Shown piece by piece: positions 1-11,705 of a DNA stretch of 64,000 nt. Both the position numbers and the translations under genes were made by a program. Position 1 is the first letter of the stretch. Each line of letters begins with the position of its first letter. The notes under the pieces were generated by a model. The model saw only the letters and a program-made list of their open reading frames with translations, did no database searches and was not told the origin of the DNA. The DNA is from Coprinellus micaceus (Eukaryota; Basidiomycota; Agaricomycetes; Agaricales; Psathyrellaceae): the NCBI GenBank assembly GCA_951394405.1, contig OX596337.1, positions 4,278,001 through 4,342,000 on the forward strand, in the 5' to 3' direction.

Positions 1-2
1 GC

Positions 3-305
3 TTCGAAACCTCGGATGAACCCGACCTGTCGGAGCTCGCCAACATCGACACTTCACGTCTGACGGAGTTGGAACGCTTGGCCATCGTTGCGCGTCTATA
101 TCACGCCCATGAATTGCGCACACCGAGGCCTTCTTCTGGGTTCTCCCGTCATCCGGGTTCTTCGAGTTCGTCTATAACAGTGAGTGAGGGGAACAGCGCT
201 GCCGGCGAAGATGAGGATAACTTCATGGTTGTAGATGATGATGACCTGAGCGACCTCACCGACCCTGAAAGTGACGAAGGCTCGGACTGTGACATTGAGC
301 ATTGA
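3..305 (+). CDS. 3' end of an acidic-tailed protein (partial)
   Basis: Only the last 100 codons lie in the window; the reading frame is open from base 3 to a TGA at 303-305, and the true start is upstream of base 1. The visible C-terminus has a short helical stretch (TELERLAIVARLYHAHEL), then a Ser-rich linker, then a strongly acidic tail ending in DLTDPESDEGSDCDIEH. Such Asp/Glu/Ser tails are common in fungal nuclear and regulatory proteins, but they identify no family. It converges on the membrane-protein gene that ends at 1029. I do not recognise the family. Confidence 0.6.
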   Translation, partial: FETSDEPDLSELANIDTSRLTELERLAIVARLYHAHELRTPRPSSGFSRHPGSSSSSITVSEGNSAAGEDEDNFMVVDDDDLSDLTDPESDEGSDCDIEH

Positions 306-1028
306 GCTCGTGGGTGTGCCTCCTCGCTGCTTCTGAGACTGTGTTCGGCGGTGTTCCAGATTTGAGATTTGGGACCTTGTAACAGTATGAATTAGTATGA
401 ATGGGCCTCGACCTACGTCTTCCTACATAATGAAATCATGCTTCCCTTGCTATGAAACCACTGTATCTGGAGGATCCGAGTCTTTGCGACTCTTGGGGAA
501 CAAAACTGCTGTTCTCGACCTTGTCCGAGTCATTGAGGGAAAATTTCCGGGGCATACCTAAGAATGCTAGCTCTTGCCCGCACAAACTCCACCTTACTTG
601 GACCTTTCGAAAGGAAGGGTTCATTCAGTTCGACCATGCTGTGGAAGAGAGAATGTGCCAGGAAGGCTCGCCGGGTCGCATTCTAAGACGTAAGATCGAG
701 TTCTCACGACTATAGGAGAAAGGGTCACTACAATTTGGGGCATCGGTTTGCATTTCATCCGATCTCAGCTGGCATGACCTCGTACGTAGCCCCCAAGGGT
801 AAGATCCAACGCTCTAGAGAAGCGTATCCCCGAATTCTCCCTTGTACCACTCCAAGAACGACTCTGAAAATTCGAGCATGGTCGGGATACGATATACTTG
901 TACTCACCCGCTCGAAGGAGCAGCCCCGGTGAGCGTCTCATGAATAGGATTATACAGAATGATAACATGGGGGTACAGCATATAGTGCATTTAATGTCAT
1001 TCAAGGTTCGTCAAGTCCAAAATTAATA
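306..1028. other. intergenic, convergent 3' regions
   Basis: This is the shared downstream region of two converging genes. The open frames inside it (for example 452-715 +) have no recognisable domain and no splice-supported extension, so I see no gene here. Confidence 0.5.
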
Positions 1029-3455
1029 TCACCGACTGCTGCTTCCCTGGACGAACACCCGAGACGGCGAGGGTTGGGGATTCTCCTCGTCGACATACAT
1101 GTCGTCAAAGTCGTCCTCCGGAGGGGAATTGGCGGCGCGGTCAGGGTACCACACAGGGTCGTTCTGCTCCTTCTCCTTGCCACTACGGCTGCCCCCGCTG
1201 CTCCTTCCACCTTTCTGACTACGGCCGCCACTCGGTCGCTGTTCGTGTCGGCGAGACGAGCTCGGATTGTACCCTCCATATAGGTCGTGTCCAGACGATG
1301 CATGGTAGGAGCTGGGAGGTGGAGACGCGTGCCTGGCGTGTGTAGAGGTGCTATGATGGGTAGTGCTACCCTCTGGGCTGGTATTCGTTGCGGTTACGGA
1401 CGCCGCGGTTGTCGGCGTTTGGGGGAGTGGACGGGGCCGGACAGAGCTATCGCTCGTGACTCGGCTGTGGGACTGGGACGAGGAAGGAGGCGCACTGGGA
1501 GGCGCTGAAGGCGGGCGTTCGTGTCGATCTAGAGTGGACGTGGAACTAGCCTCGAGCTCTTGGATCGTCGGGACAGCTTTCCGCCGCAGTGAATGCTGAC
1601 GCCTCCCTCCCGCAGGATGGTTGGTAGTCGACGGTTTGGGTGGGGGGACAGGAGGTTGAGACGCGTGGCTGGAAAGCGTTGACCCATACCCCTGGTTCGA
1701 TCCCTCTACCGTTTCACCAGGACCTGAGCTGTCGCCCGAGCTCCGCCGGCGGCGGGGTTTGAAGGTCTTTTGGGACGTGAGCATAACATCCTGCTCCCCT
1801 CGCTCAATGATAGCCGCCGCTGTAGGGTCTGCAGACCCCAAGTATGTAGGGTAAAGCCCCGGAGAAGCCCTCGTCTTGCTGCCGTAGCTCTCGTCCGAAC
1901 GATTGGCTGGTTGGTGAGGCCTCATGCTGCTTTGGTTGCTGCGTCGCTGGGGTACAAGTGGGACAGGGGCATGGATTGTAGGCTGCGATTTACGAGAGTG
2001 TCCGTTTTCGGAGGGTTGGGCGACAGTGTGGAGGTAGGGGAGGTAGGGGATGTCGCGCACGAGCATCTCTGCGGTGTTGGCTGCTGACACGACAGAGCGG
2101 TGGTCTCGCCCTTTCTGCCGCTGCGAAATAACGATGGGTGGTGGCTTCACGTTGGCAACCACAGGAACCGGTACAGGGGCGTTGTTGTTAGCCAGTTGTT
2201 GCAGGTTCTCCTGTGTCAACCGGGCAGGAACGTATGTATTCGGGTCGTTGGCGCTCCCGAAACTTTGCATCCGCTCTCCATATGAGCCTGACTTGGGAAT
2301 GGCGGCCATATCGTGGTTAGACATAGCGCTAGGTTTCCGCTTGAACGCCGTCGCTTCGACATACTCCGACTCAAAATCATCAGGATCCTTCAAAGCACTT
2401 TCCTCGCTCCCTGGGCTGAAGGGCGTTATGGGTGGTGGTTGAGGTCCTGAGCCGTGCCGGGAGAATCGTCGGGCAAAGGCTGCTGCAGGTGCCGCGAGAG
2501 GTGTTGCGTCCCAGCCCCAGCTATGCTGTCCTGTGGTACCGCGGGCTGCTTTCTTGCTTCGAAGATGGCAGAGAACGAGACCCCCGATAACTGCAATGGC
2601 GATAAGCGACCCAATGATTGCGACCGGAAGGATGATCTTCAGTTTCTTCCCGCTGCTCAAGGAGGCCGCTAGCGCAGTCTCTGAGCCGTCAGAAGTGTTC
2701 GAGGGTGACGGTGCAGTGGAGGTCGAGGACGCTGGGGTCGCAAGGCTTGAGATAAGGTAGCCTTGAGGTCTAGTTCGGCTCCCAGAAATGAACAGGGGCA
2801 CTCACATGAACTGGCCTACGTGCATGAACGAAATGTCGTCTTCAGCGTGGCTCGACAGGACTACTGTGTGGTCTGTCGAGGCGTCGAGCTGCCCAGCCAA
2901 CGTGAACGTTCGTACTCCTGATGGTTCGGTTGAATCAGGATTAGAACTGCCTCCTGGGCGGGCGGTCGAGTTATCGAGCAACGAGATGTGCTGCTGCGGT
3001 CTATTGTCGACGGAGACTCCGATGCTCGTGTTGAATGGGAAGATAGGCGAGAGGTAGTGGAGTGCTGAGGCTGCCATCATTGGGAAAAGGTTTAGCGCCC
3101 ACCTCTCGCGAGAAGCATGGGGAGGAAATGCCAAGCACTCACCTCGAAAGGTCATGCTGACCTTGGGACTTATAAGAAGGGTACCATCCCCGGTATTTTC
3201 CAGCACGAACTCAGATATGCTGACATACTGGACCAAAGATCCACTCGAGCCTGCAAAGCTTCGCGAATCCCACTTCCCCACCTCCGGCTCATACGTTATC
3301 CTTGAATCTAAGACGCTCAGCGTCTCGTTGCTTCCTCCTGCGCTTGTTGATTGGGCAGCTACCAGGAGGCTTCTGCTGGGCGTCGAGCTCATGGCAATGG
3401 CTATGCAGCTCGCCCATAGCCACACCAAAGGCGCCGAGAGGAATTCCTTGAGCAT
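1029..3455 (-). CDS. single-pass membrane protein A (signal peptide, ectodomain, TM, long tail)
   Basis: A three-exon model closes in frame: 3143-3455, 2806-3070 and 1029-2745 (introns of 72 and 60 nt), giving 764 aa. I chose the ATG at 3455 over upstream in-frame ATGs because it starts directly on a hydrophobic signal sequence (MLKEFLSAPLVWLWASCIAI). A 60-nt GTATGT..AG stretch at 3169-3228 is in frame and may be a further intron, giving 744 aa. The ectodomain has the family pattern 'SRITYEP...W' and 'ALHYLSPIFPF'. A transmembrane helix (LKIILPVAIIGSLIAIAVIG) is followed by a basic stop-transfer and about 500 residues rich in Pro, Ser, Arg and His. It is a paralogue of the genes at 14238, 19020 and 24200 and shares both intron positions. 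The role is unknown; by layout it would be a plasma-membrane sensor or adhesion protein. Confidence 0.8.
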
Positions 3456-3981
3456 CTTCCTCGCCCCAAAGTTGAGTTGCTTGAAAACAGGGGCGATTAG
3501 GCGGCTCGAGGGGCGAACATAGGGTAGGGGAGGACCAGAATGTAGTGGAGTGGGGTCAAGATCGAGGTTCATAGCCAAGGAAAGGAGGCATGCAAGCTTC
3601 GCAGGCAGGCATCAAGCAGCGGCGCATCGATCCCGCAAAGCCCGCTGGAGTGTGAGGCCTCCCAGGAACTCAAGGGTTAGTTCGGTGCCGGCCTCGTGTT
3701 GCATGTTTCAGGAATCCGTGGTGCCGATGAGTTGTCTCCGGATCCATCATGAACGGGACAGATTGGGACTTGGTGGCTCCGGGCGCTGATTTCGGAGGCA
3801 GACGGCCATGAGAAGGTCACGGGATGAGCAATAGACGCCCGGCGCTTGGAATCGATCGTTGGCAAATGGATACAGATTCATTGAAGCTCAGAGAACATGG
3901 GGTATGTTTCAGTAAAGTACAAAAGTATAGTCCTGACGAGATTGTTCGAAGGAGAGAGAATCGGCGCCAAACACTTGAGAA
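3456..3981. other. intergenic
   Basis: This is the upstream region of the membrane-protein gene and the downstream region of the lectin gene. I see no gene in it. Confidence 0.4.
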
Positions 3982-4977
3982 TCAAAACACTGGCTCGATC
4001 ACCCAATGCTAGATAAAAATAGCGGAGTTAGACGATGCCGGCGAGGAACACATACGAGAGTTGGACGAACCTGATTCGGATTCTGATAACCACATGACCA
4101 CATTTGGAGCTAGAGATGGAAGAGGAGAGAAGGAGAGAGGGTATGAGTATCACATCTCCGTGACATTCGCGACTCGAGAGTACACACCTGATTCCCATTT
4201 GTGAGTATACCATCTGTCACATCCAAGCATTCACCCCGGCCGGCCCAGGCAATATGATCCTCGGGAACAATGACCACATTCTCGACCCAATGCCTGAACG
4301 CCTGGTTGGGGTTCCCCGCTCCACACTCCCAAACCTGCAACTTCCCTCCAGGACTGTTGCTGTTTGTCACGTCGAGGCAGAGATTCGTGGAGAGGGGCTG
4401 AATGTGGTCGTTGTTAAAGTACCAAACTTGAGACGGGTGCCAGATATCGGGGTGACAATCCTAGATGTATATCAGTGGTTTGAAGCCAGAATGATGGAGA
4501 AATTCGAAATATCGGTGATGGCGTACCTCGATGACGACTGGGGAACCGTTACTGTTTCCCGAAGCTGTAACGCACTTGTTGGTGTTCAAAGCAGTCCTAA
4601 CCCTATACACGGTAGCCAGAGGGAGGCTGGCAGGGCATGCATTGTGGCTATCGACTGGGAGCGGCGTGTTCGGGTAGTGGTAGAGCGTATAGTTCATGTA
4701 CTAGAAGCAGCAGTGATATCATTAGCTTCTGGCTAGAAGAGTTTGAGAGAGGAACCATACGCACATCGTACCAGCAGTAATGCGTCCCAACGGACCCGTC
4801 GGGGAGGCTCTGAGTATAGGTGCACTGGACATACTGGCTGAATGTAGTCGCCCCGGTGAGAGGCACTTCGCTATTGCCAATCGCTAGAAAGTTCTTGCAG
4901 CCATATAAGCCTGGAGGGCGTTGTGCCAACGCCAGGCCCACGAGGGGAGCAAAAGCGAACAGAGAAAGCAACATCAT
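3982..4977 (-). CDS. secreted ricin-B-fold (beta-trefoil) lectin-like protein
   Basis: Five exons close in frame: 4765-4977, 4527-4700, 4188-4460, 4071-4109 and 3982-4008 (introns 64, 66, 78 and 62 nt), giving 241 aa. The last two exons are only 39 and 27 nt. The N-terminus is a signal peptide (MMLLSLFAFAPLVGLALAQ). The body carries the repeat signature of the ricin-B / CBM13 beta-trefoil: N-K-C-V-T-A near residue 100, then 'LCLDVTNSN', 'LQVWECGAGNPNQAF', 'GECLDV', 'LQMWSCGYQNPNQHW'. The Q-x-W and N-Q-x(F/W) motifs recur at the expected spacing. The family binds galactose-type sugars outside the cell. There is no catalytic domain, so this is a stand-alone lectin; the ligand and role (recognition, defence, cell wall) are not decided by the sequence. 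Confidence 0.88.
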
Positions 4978-5508
4978 CAGAGTGCGGGGGATGAACTGTT
5001 GAACGTCAGACCGGCGAGCCAGAGGTCATATATAGAGCCGTCACGATATGGCTCCGAGGGGGTTAGAGTGAGACAATGCTAACGGAACTCCAAACGAAAA
5101 TGCTGGTAAGAATCTTTCTAGAAACGATAGTTCGTAGGATGGATTCGCTATCGGTTGGCGCCGTGGTCGCCCATCCCAGTCTTCCGCTTTGGCCAGTTGA
5201 GCAGATCTCCCGACGTCACGGTCATGACAAGCGACGGGTGTAGAGGGAGAGGATGCACCGCACAGCGGAAACTGACTAAAGATGCAACACGATGGGCTTC
5301 GCGGTCACGATGACAGGCAAACGTGGTCATGGACAGGATCCATTCCCAGCGTCTGTGCGACATGGGTAAACCCTCGGCGAGGACTGACCGAGGTTCGTCT
5401 CAGCCTATCTAGGTCCGAACGTCACCCCACGATTGGGATATTAGCACCAACGCCTGCTAATTTGCCAATGGCACCATACATGAGGAGACCAAAAAAGAGA
5501 TCTACTAC
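4978..5508. other. intergenic
   Basis: This region lies upstream of the lectin gene and downstream of the coiled-coil gene. The open frames are short and unsupported. Confidence 0.4.
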
Positions 5509-7155
5509 CTAGTCCCCTCGACTCCTCTTCCTTGGGGCTGGGCCTGACCGTACTGCCGTTTGACCAGAGCGTATTGCAGGCTGAGGCTTCTGAGGAACTG
5601 GAAACCTAGGCGAGCCTGAGACCTGGCGGCTTGTCGAGGATCCACCAACAATCGGGAGGGTGCTCAGGATAGCGTGCCGCTTTGAGAAGGTATCGTGGAC
5701 CCGATGGTTAAAGCCGGTGCATCTGAAGATGACACACTCGGCCTTCATTATACCCTTCATGTAGAGGCTCTCCGCCACAGAACGGAGGGAGTCCCGAGTG
5801 GACTGCGAGTAGCCGGCGTTGAGGGGGATCGTCATATCGGCAAGGGCGCTCGCAGACTATGGGGAAGGCAGAAGATTAGTTGCAGACATTATAGCCGAAG
5901 AGACGGAAGAGTCGCGAAACCCACTTCAATGTCGGTTCTGAGGCAACCCTGCGGGTTTTCCGGGAGGCCTTGACAATAATAAGTCCCTGCGTAGTAGATA
6001 TCATCCTCGCTCTGAAAGAAGAGTTCCAGGTGTTTGCCGTAAATCCCAGAGAATTCGGAGTGCTTAGCGAACTGGGGACCGAGGGCCTTGAACTGAAACA
6101 TCGGTCCAAATGCGAGGCCGACCTGGCAGGACGTTGAAGTCCAGAGGATGCGAGTAGGTTCAGGGAGACAAAGAAAGCTGTTGGTTATCCTGAAAGTCGT
6201 CAGCACATAGAATAGGCCGTCGTATAGACTGGGATAGGTTCATACCATCTGAAGTCGCGGTCCTGCGAGAACAGAGATGTGTAAGTAATTGGTCACAGTG
6301 AAACGTTTGCGAAACTCACCGCCTCGATGTACGTCTTCAAGTCTACGCCAGACGAGCAAACGGGCCGCAGCGAGATATAGTCGGGACGATTGATCTTCTG
6401 GTGATCATCCGCAAACGCGACGTATTTCTCGATTGACCAGGGCTACAAATGATATATTTTTAGAGCCGAATCCTGAGAGTCAAGCGGACGAAACAACCGA
6501 CAAGCGCGACCCCCTCAAGTTCGTGGAGGTGAACGACGAGCGCTTCCTTCTCTGCAACCACACTTGCTAGTTCACTCCTCACCCGTGAAATCTCCTGGTC
6601 CCTAGCAGATAGCTTCGTTTTGGATTCCTCGTTCCCGATGATTTCCTTCTGCAATATATCTCTGAGTTCCAGTATTTCCGTATTATCCTTGAGCATTGCC
6701 GCATCGTCCGTGTCGTTTTGCTCCTGTAGGTGGCGATTAGAACCCATGGTAGAACGCCCAATGTTCAACAGGCACACTGACTTGTTTGATACCCTGCAAC
6801 TGATTCACCTGGACTTGTAGCGTTTCGACTCTATCTTTGAGCTTGGAACATTCAGCGGAGGAGGCTTTCAGATCCCCCTTGAGCTTTGTATTCAGATCTT
6901 CTGCCTTTACAGCACGGTCGAGGAGCTGCTTCTCTACGACAGAGTCGAGGTTCTTCTTTTCGACAGTCCTGCACTGGAATCCGTGACGGCCTCAGACGAG
7001 GTGGGCGCACAGTGTAGCAGGACACTCACCTCGCTTAACGCTGCCTCCAGCTGCCTGATCCTCTCCTTCGAGTGCTGTAGCTCTCTTCCAAGCACCTTGA
7101 TTGCCTCGAATGCACCACTCGGCTCATACTCCTCGGTTTGCATGGTTGAATCCAT
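5509..7155 (-). CDS. coiled-coil / YAGTY-domain protein, copy 1
   Basis: Seven exons close in frame: 7030-7155, 6782-6973, 6511-6723, 6320-6442, 6246-6262 (17 nt), 5925-6189 and 5509-5856, giving 427 aa. Residues 1-175 form a heptad-rich coiled coil that begins with a conserved N-terminal block (AFEAIKVLGRELQHSKERI). The C-terminal half starts at 'PWSIEKYV', continues 'RPDYISLRPVC' and 'ILWTSTSCQVGLAFGPM', then 'IYYAGTYYCQG...NPQGCL', and ends with 'KAECVIFRCTGFNHRVHD' and a basic tail. All of these blocks recur in the two neighbouring copies. This may match a basidiomycete domain of unknown function (possibly the one catalogued as DUF6697, from memory and unchecked). No catalytic motif is evident. 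The donor of exon 3 (GTCGCG) is weak; an alternative GTCGGT lies 6 nt downstream in the same phase. Confidence 0.82.
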
Positions 7156-7428
7156 AGCTCGTCAACGAGGAGAGCCGATAGTTGACGGAGAGGTTCAAAG
7201 CTAATACTTTTCTGCCTGCCATTATGTAGCCTATTGGAACGTGGTGAGGGAGCTAAGCAAAGGCTCATGAACTGTCCACCCGGCGGTGTGACGCCTGAGG
7301 AATAGGGGCTCGGGAGTTGCCGAAGGGGCCTGACCCCCTCCTCAGTTGACTGCTACTAAACATTCGCCCGCGAACCCGATTCAAGGCAGTGCGGGTATGG
7401 GTGTATTGCACTATTCTACCCGTATGGG

Positions 7429-9475
7429 TTAGCACGCCCAGCTTTTGCCTTTGCCTAAATTGTTGGGTTTCCATGCCCTTCGTGTACGGTCGATTTTACC
7501 TACAATGTTGGGTGCTTCCGCTGCCCTTCTGGCTTCCATTTCTTCATAAAACTCCTTAACCGCAGCTCTATAACCTTCCCTGTCAACCTCTTCCATCCGT
7601 CCATTCAACCGCTCTTGCAATGGCTTTACCACGTCGAACCGAGCGGACAGCGTGTTGTAGATTTCGTGGTTAAAGCCCACGCAGCGCAGGATGATGCAGT
7701 CAACCTTTAGAATGCCTTCAATGAACAAGCATCCAAGTAGTGGCACAGAAGCATAGCTGGATTCTTCGTAATCGTCGTCGAATGAGGCACTGAGCTCTGC
7801 GAGAGGTGTCGCCGTCTGCATCGTCAAGAATAAAAATCTAGGTACTGCATTCCTGAAGCTGATGCGTGACGTACCCGCCAGTCACCTCGCAGACAGCCCT
7901 GAGGGTTGTCTTCCCGAGTACTCTTGAGGTTATACGTTCCAGCATAATATATGTGATGGTGATCATTGAAGAACACCTCCACAGATCGGTTTTGTTGCTT
8001 CCAAAACTCGGAGTACGGTTCGAAGCCGCGCTCTGGCCCTCTGTAGACATGCATAGGACTGAAGATCAACCCGACCTGGCATGCCTCTGTTGTCCAAATG
8101 AGGCGGTCGGGGGTTCGTATGCAGATATAGTTCTCGCTAACCCTACGTGAGTTGTCAATGCCAGGTCTTCGGGAAGGGCGCCTGAAAAAGATACGGTCGC
8201 TCACCATTTCGTGCTCTCGTCCTAGATAAGGTGCGTCAGTCTCGATACACTTCAACTTATACACAGCGTCAATACCTACAATCTCGATATGATGTTTCAG
8301 CAAATGAGTATCCGAGATGCAGACAGGCCGAAGAGATCCATAGTCCGGGCGGTTCGGAACGCTGACGTAGTTACCCCTTGCCGAGAGCTCGACATATTTC
8401 TCCATAGGCCAAGGAGAAAGTTGACGATGATTACATGCCTTTTGGGCGTCCTGAAGCCTTTTAACGTATTCTTCACGAGTTTTCGTTTGGTTCCCTAACT
8501 TGGAAAGCCGGTCCTGTAGCCGCGAGATCCCCCTAGTGAGCACCTTGTTTTCCGCCGCTTGGTCCACCAATGTTGCTTCGAGATGCAAAACGCTCTCGTT
8601 CTCTTTCAGTAGAGCCACCTCCTTGAATTCGTCCCGCTCCTGTCGACGCAGAACGGTGTCAGTGGCCAACTCACCCTACAGCGGGGGTATCTTGCTTAGG
8701 GGCTGGCTCACCTGTCTCATTTCATCGAGCTGTTTCTGCAAGCTACTCTTTTCCAGCTGTTGGTTGGCTAGTTCCTTGCGATGTCCGTCGAGCTGGTTCT
8801 GGAGACTGCTCGTTTCCAGCCGTTGTTTGGTCAGTTCCTTGCGATGTCCGTCAAGCTGCTTCTGCAAACTACTCTTTCCCACCTGTTGGTCGGCTAGTTC
8901 CTTGCGAGCTCCATCGAGCTGGTGCTCCAGGCTACTCATTGCCAAGTGTTTCATGCCTAAATCCTTTCGAGTTTCGTCGAGCTGCTTCCTCGCTTCATAT
9001 TCCTGGGCTACGACGAGTTCCGCTTCCTGTGGTGGATGCCCTGTATTAACCGCCCATTCTTCGGGTATCAAGCGCGAGGCGGTACCTGCTTAACAGCCCT
9101 GAGGGTCTCAAGCTGATTTTGAAGGTTTCTCGTCTTCTTCCCCCGCTTGACCAGTTCGTTCTGGGAGTTCCCGAGTTCCATCCTCAGCTTCACCTCCCAA
9201 GCCTCAGCGTTGATCGCCCGTTCCAGGAGCTGACTTTCCGCTTCAGGGTTGGTGCCGCTAGAGGAGCACCTGGCTTGAGACTGCAAGATAGGTTATTGGA
9301 GTCGAGTGTTAGCTGAGTAATAGGGTGCTCCGAGTCCATGTCGGGGGTTTACCTTGGCCAATGCTTCCTCCAGCTCTTTGATGCGCCCTTTGGAGGCCTG
9401 CAGCTCACGGCCTATCACTCTGACCACCTCGTCGAAAGTATCGCTCTGGAGTTCGTACGCTATCCCGCTGGACAT
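7429..9475 (-). CDS. coiled-coil / YAGTY-domain protein, copy 2 (expanded coiled coil)
   Basis: Seven exons close in frame: 9353-9475, 9086-9280, 8712-9026, 8280-8639, 8205-8221 (17 nt), 7875-8142 and 7429-7815, giving 554 aa. The start is the ATG of the conserved block ending 'VVRVIGRELQASKGRIKELEE'. Compared with the other copies it has an extra exon (8712-9026) made of tandem 21-residue coiled-coil repeats, and it has lost the intron before the 'PWPMEKYV' block. Two introns (8222-8279 and 8143-8204) happen to be open in frame and could be missed by automatic annotation. The C-terminal domain is conserved: 'RLIWTTEACQVGLIFSPM', 'IYYAGTYNLKS', 'DNPQGCL', 'KVDCIILRCVGFNHEIYN'. It runs in tandem with copy 1 and is divergent from copy 3. 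The function is unknown. Confidence 0.82.
8733..8984 (-). repeat. four tandem 63-nt (21-residue) coiled-coil repeats
   Basis: The units read QLDETRKDLGMKHLAMSSLE(H), QLDGARKELADQQVGKSSLQ(K), QLDGHRKELTKQRLETSSLQ(N), QLDGHRKELANQQLEKSSLQ(K), followed by a partial QLDEMRQ. Each unit is three heptads. DNA identity between units 2, 3 and 4 is high, which points to recent expansion inside copy 2 only. Confidence 0.9.
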
Positions 9476-9975
9476 GTTCGAGGGAGGATGGAGGTAATAG
9501 GTCAATGCAGAGATGTGCGCGTCCTTCCCTTTGATGGTACGAGTATTGTCAAGGCAAATAGAGCTTCCAAGGGTGGACCCAAGAAAGAGGAGGGAATGGT
9601 TCTGCCGATACATGAGGACCAGGAAATTTACCCAAGCTGCGGTGGGCCACGCCTGAGACTTGAGACTCGGAAGCCGTCGCCTGTCCAGTTGTTCAACCGC
9701 ATGACGCGGCCAATCAAGCACGACAGATCAGTGGGATGGTACCAGAGAATCGCGAATAAGTTGATATAAGAATCAGGGTCCCAGGACATGGAGGTTTGAG
9801 ACAAGCCAGGCTCCCTCGCCCAGGGTATGGGAATTGTGTACGGCAAGTTCCGAGCCCACCAAGTTTCGTCCTAGACCGTTCTCCCGCATCATGGCTGGAC
9901 CAGTGATGATGAAAATGGCGAGATACTCTTGTATTGGCCACTCTGCATGTTTACTTGAACCAGCGGCCCTCGACC
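9476..9975. promoter_or_regulatory. shared divergent upstream region of copies 2 and 3
   Basis: These 500 bases separate two head-to-head paralogues (starts at 9475 - and 9976 +). The layout suggests that both promoters lie here. I could not pick out a convincing TATA or shared operator. Confidence 0.4.
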
Positions 9976-11483
9976 ATGGATTCGAGGACACCCACCGAGG
10001 AGTATCGCGACGACACTAGCGCTGCGTTTGAGGTGGTTCGGGTGCTTGGTCGTGAGCTACAGGCCTCGAAGGAACGTATACAATCTCTCGAGGAAGCACT
10101 CTCCGAGGTGAGCTTATTTCTCAACCTCTCAATAGCCCTGTAACGTCGTTCGCAGGCTCAGTTGCGAACGGTGACGATGGTAGTCGATTCAAAACCGGAT
10201 CAGCAACTTCTCAAGCGTGTGCAGGAAGCTGAGGCACGGGAATGCCAACTGAAGCAAGACCGTGATGATCTCGAGAATAAATACCAAGAGCAGAGTCTGA
10301 GGGTAAAAGAGCTCCAAGCAACACTGGACACTGTCACAACTTCGCTAAACCAGGTGAAGCGACAAGGCTCCTCGCGCCACACCTATGTGCACCAGGGACT
10401 TATAATACTTATCTCAACCACGCTTAGGAACGGGAAGCCGCAGTTCCCCTCCGAGAGGGCGTACGGACGTTAGAAGAAGAGAAACGCCTGTTGGGCTTAC
10501 AACATCTCAAAGCTCAAACGTCCCTCGCCAATCTCGGCGTTCAGTTACGGAACTTCCAGGAACTCGAACGGGTGCGAAAATGGAGTCCGTTCGGTCAGTT
10601 TAACATCTATCTCTGACCGTGATGTTTTTCAGCCATGGTCAATCGACAAATACGTCGAATTTAGTGACGATGATCACAGATTTCCTGGCCGACCGGACTA
10701 CATCTCTTTGCAACCCGTGTGCGACCCAGCCAAGGATTTCAAGTCATATCTCGAAGAGGTATGTGTCATTGACAGAGGCAACAAGAGGAGAACTTCGTTA
10801 TTGACGTTCCAACACTTAATCAGGATAAACAACTTCGATGGTGAGGACCAGGATCCCATCTCAAACAAATGGCTCTGAGTGCAACACAGGGTTACAGCAA
10901 ATTTCATATGCCTGTCTCGACACCGCCTGGTCTGGACTTCGACGTCCTGCCAGGTCGGGCTCGCCTTTGGCCCTATGCGCGTGTATGAAGGCTCAAACGG
11001 CTGGAGGGAGCACTCCGTATTCTCAGAGCATGACGGGAAGAACGTCGAGGTATTTTTTTGATGACGAACAGCAGACATTCTACGCGGGTACCTACTCGTT
11101 TGAACGTATACGGGACCGGAACCCCCAAGGGTGCCTGCAGAAAACGGCAGAGGTAGGTCGCGTTTTGCATCGTACAAGCACGAACATGACGGCTGATGAA
11201 CTCGCCATCCCAGAGTGCAAAGGAGCTCTCTCGCGCTACTATCAGCGTTCCTGCCTCAGATCCTGGCTCGAAATCAAAGCCCGCTAAACAGGCCCTTCAG
11301 CATCTGGTTGAAACCCTCTACACCCAAGGGATCTTGAAGGCAGAATGCACGATATTGAGATGCGTAGGCTTCAATCAGCAGATACATGACAGGCGGTCAG
11401 CAAAGTACAGGCGGTCCAAGGAACCCAAACGGGGGGCGAGCCCAGGGGCAAGTCCAGGGCGCAAGCGACAGCGGGGTCCTTGA
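9976..11483 (+). CDS. coiled-coil / YAGTY-domain protein, copy 3 (frameshift in exon 6)
   Basis: Seven exons match the other copies: 9976-10107, 10156-10353, 10428-10571, 10633-10758, 10824-10840 (17 nt), 10890-11152 and 11214-11483. The same blocks are present: 'VVRVLGRELQASKERIQSLE', 'PWSIDKYVEF', 'RPDYISLQPVC', 'VWTSTSCQVGLAFGPM', 'FYAGTYSFERI', 'NPQGCL', 'KAECTILRCVGFNQQIHD'. Exons 5 and 6 together are 280 nt where 279 is required. The break is the run of seven T at 11053-11059, where the paralogues' reading (VEVFF-D-D-E) needs six. As written, the protein stops just after VEVFF and loses the YAGTY domain (about 427 aa if intact). The frame is clean on both sides, so this is either a very recent inactivation or a homopolymer sequencing error. 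Confidence 0.75.
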
Positions 11484-11705
11484 AATTACCACACCGGCTA
11501 GTAGAGGCGTCTCCACGTTCTCTCCGATAGGGCAACGGCGTCTTGAATTGCGTAGGTGGGGTTATACTGTACATTGGGAATTGTCACTCTGAATATGAAG
11601 TTGAAGTCCATGCAGGGCGTGGAAGGTGTAGCGAGCATCGAGCATCGAGCACTCGATGATGCTCTCTGAGAACGAAGGAACACGGTAAGCATGCAGCAAA
11701 AGAGG

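Noticed and set aside
1287..2760. Several plus-strand frames of 70-130 codons
   Set aside because: They are shadows of the low-complexity tail of the minus-strand membrane-protein gene.
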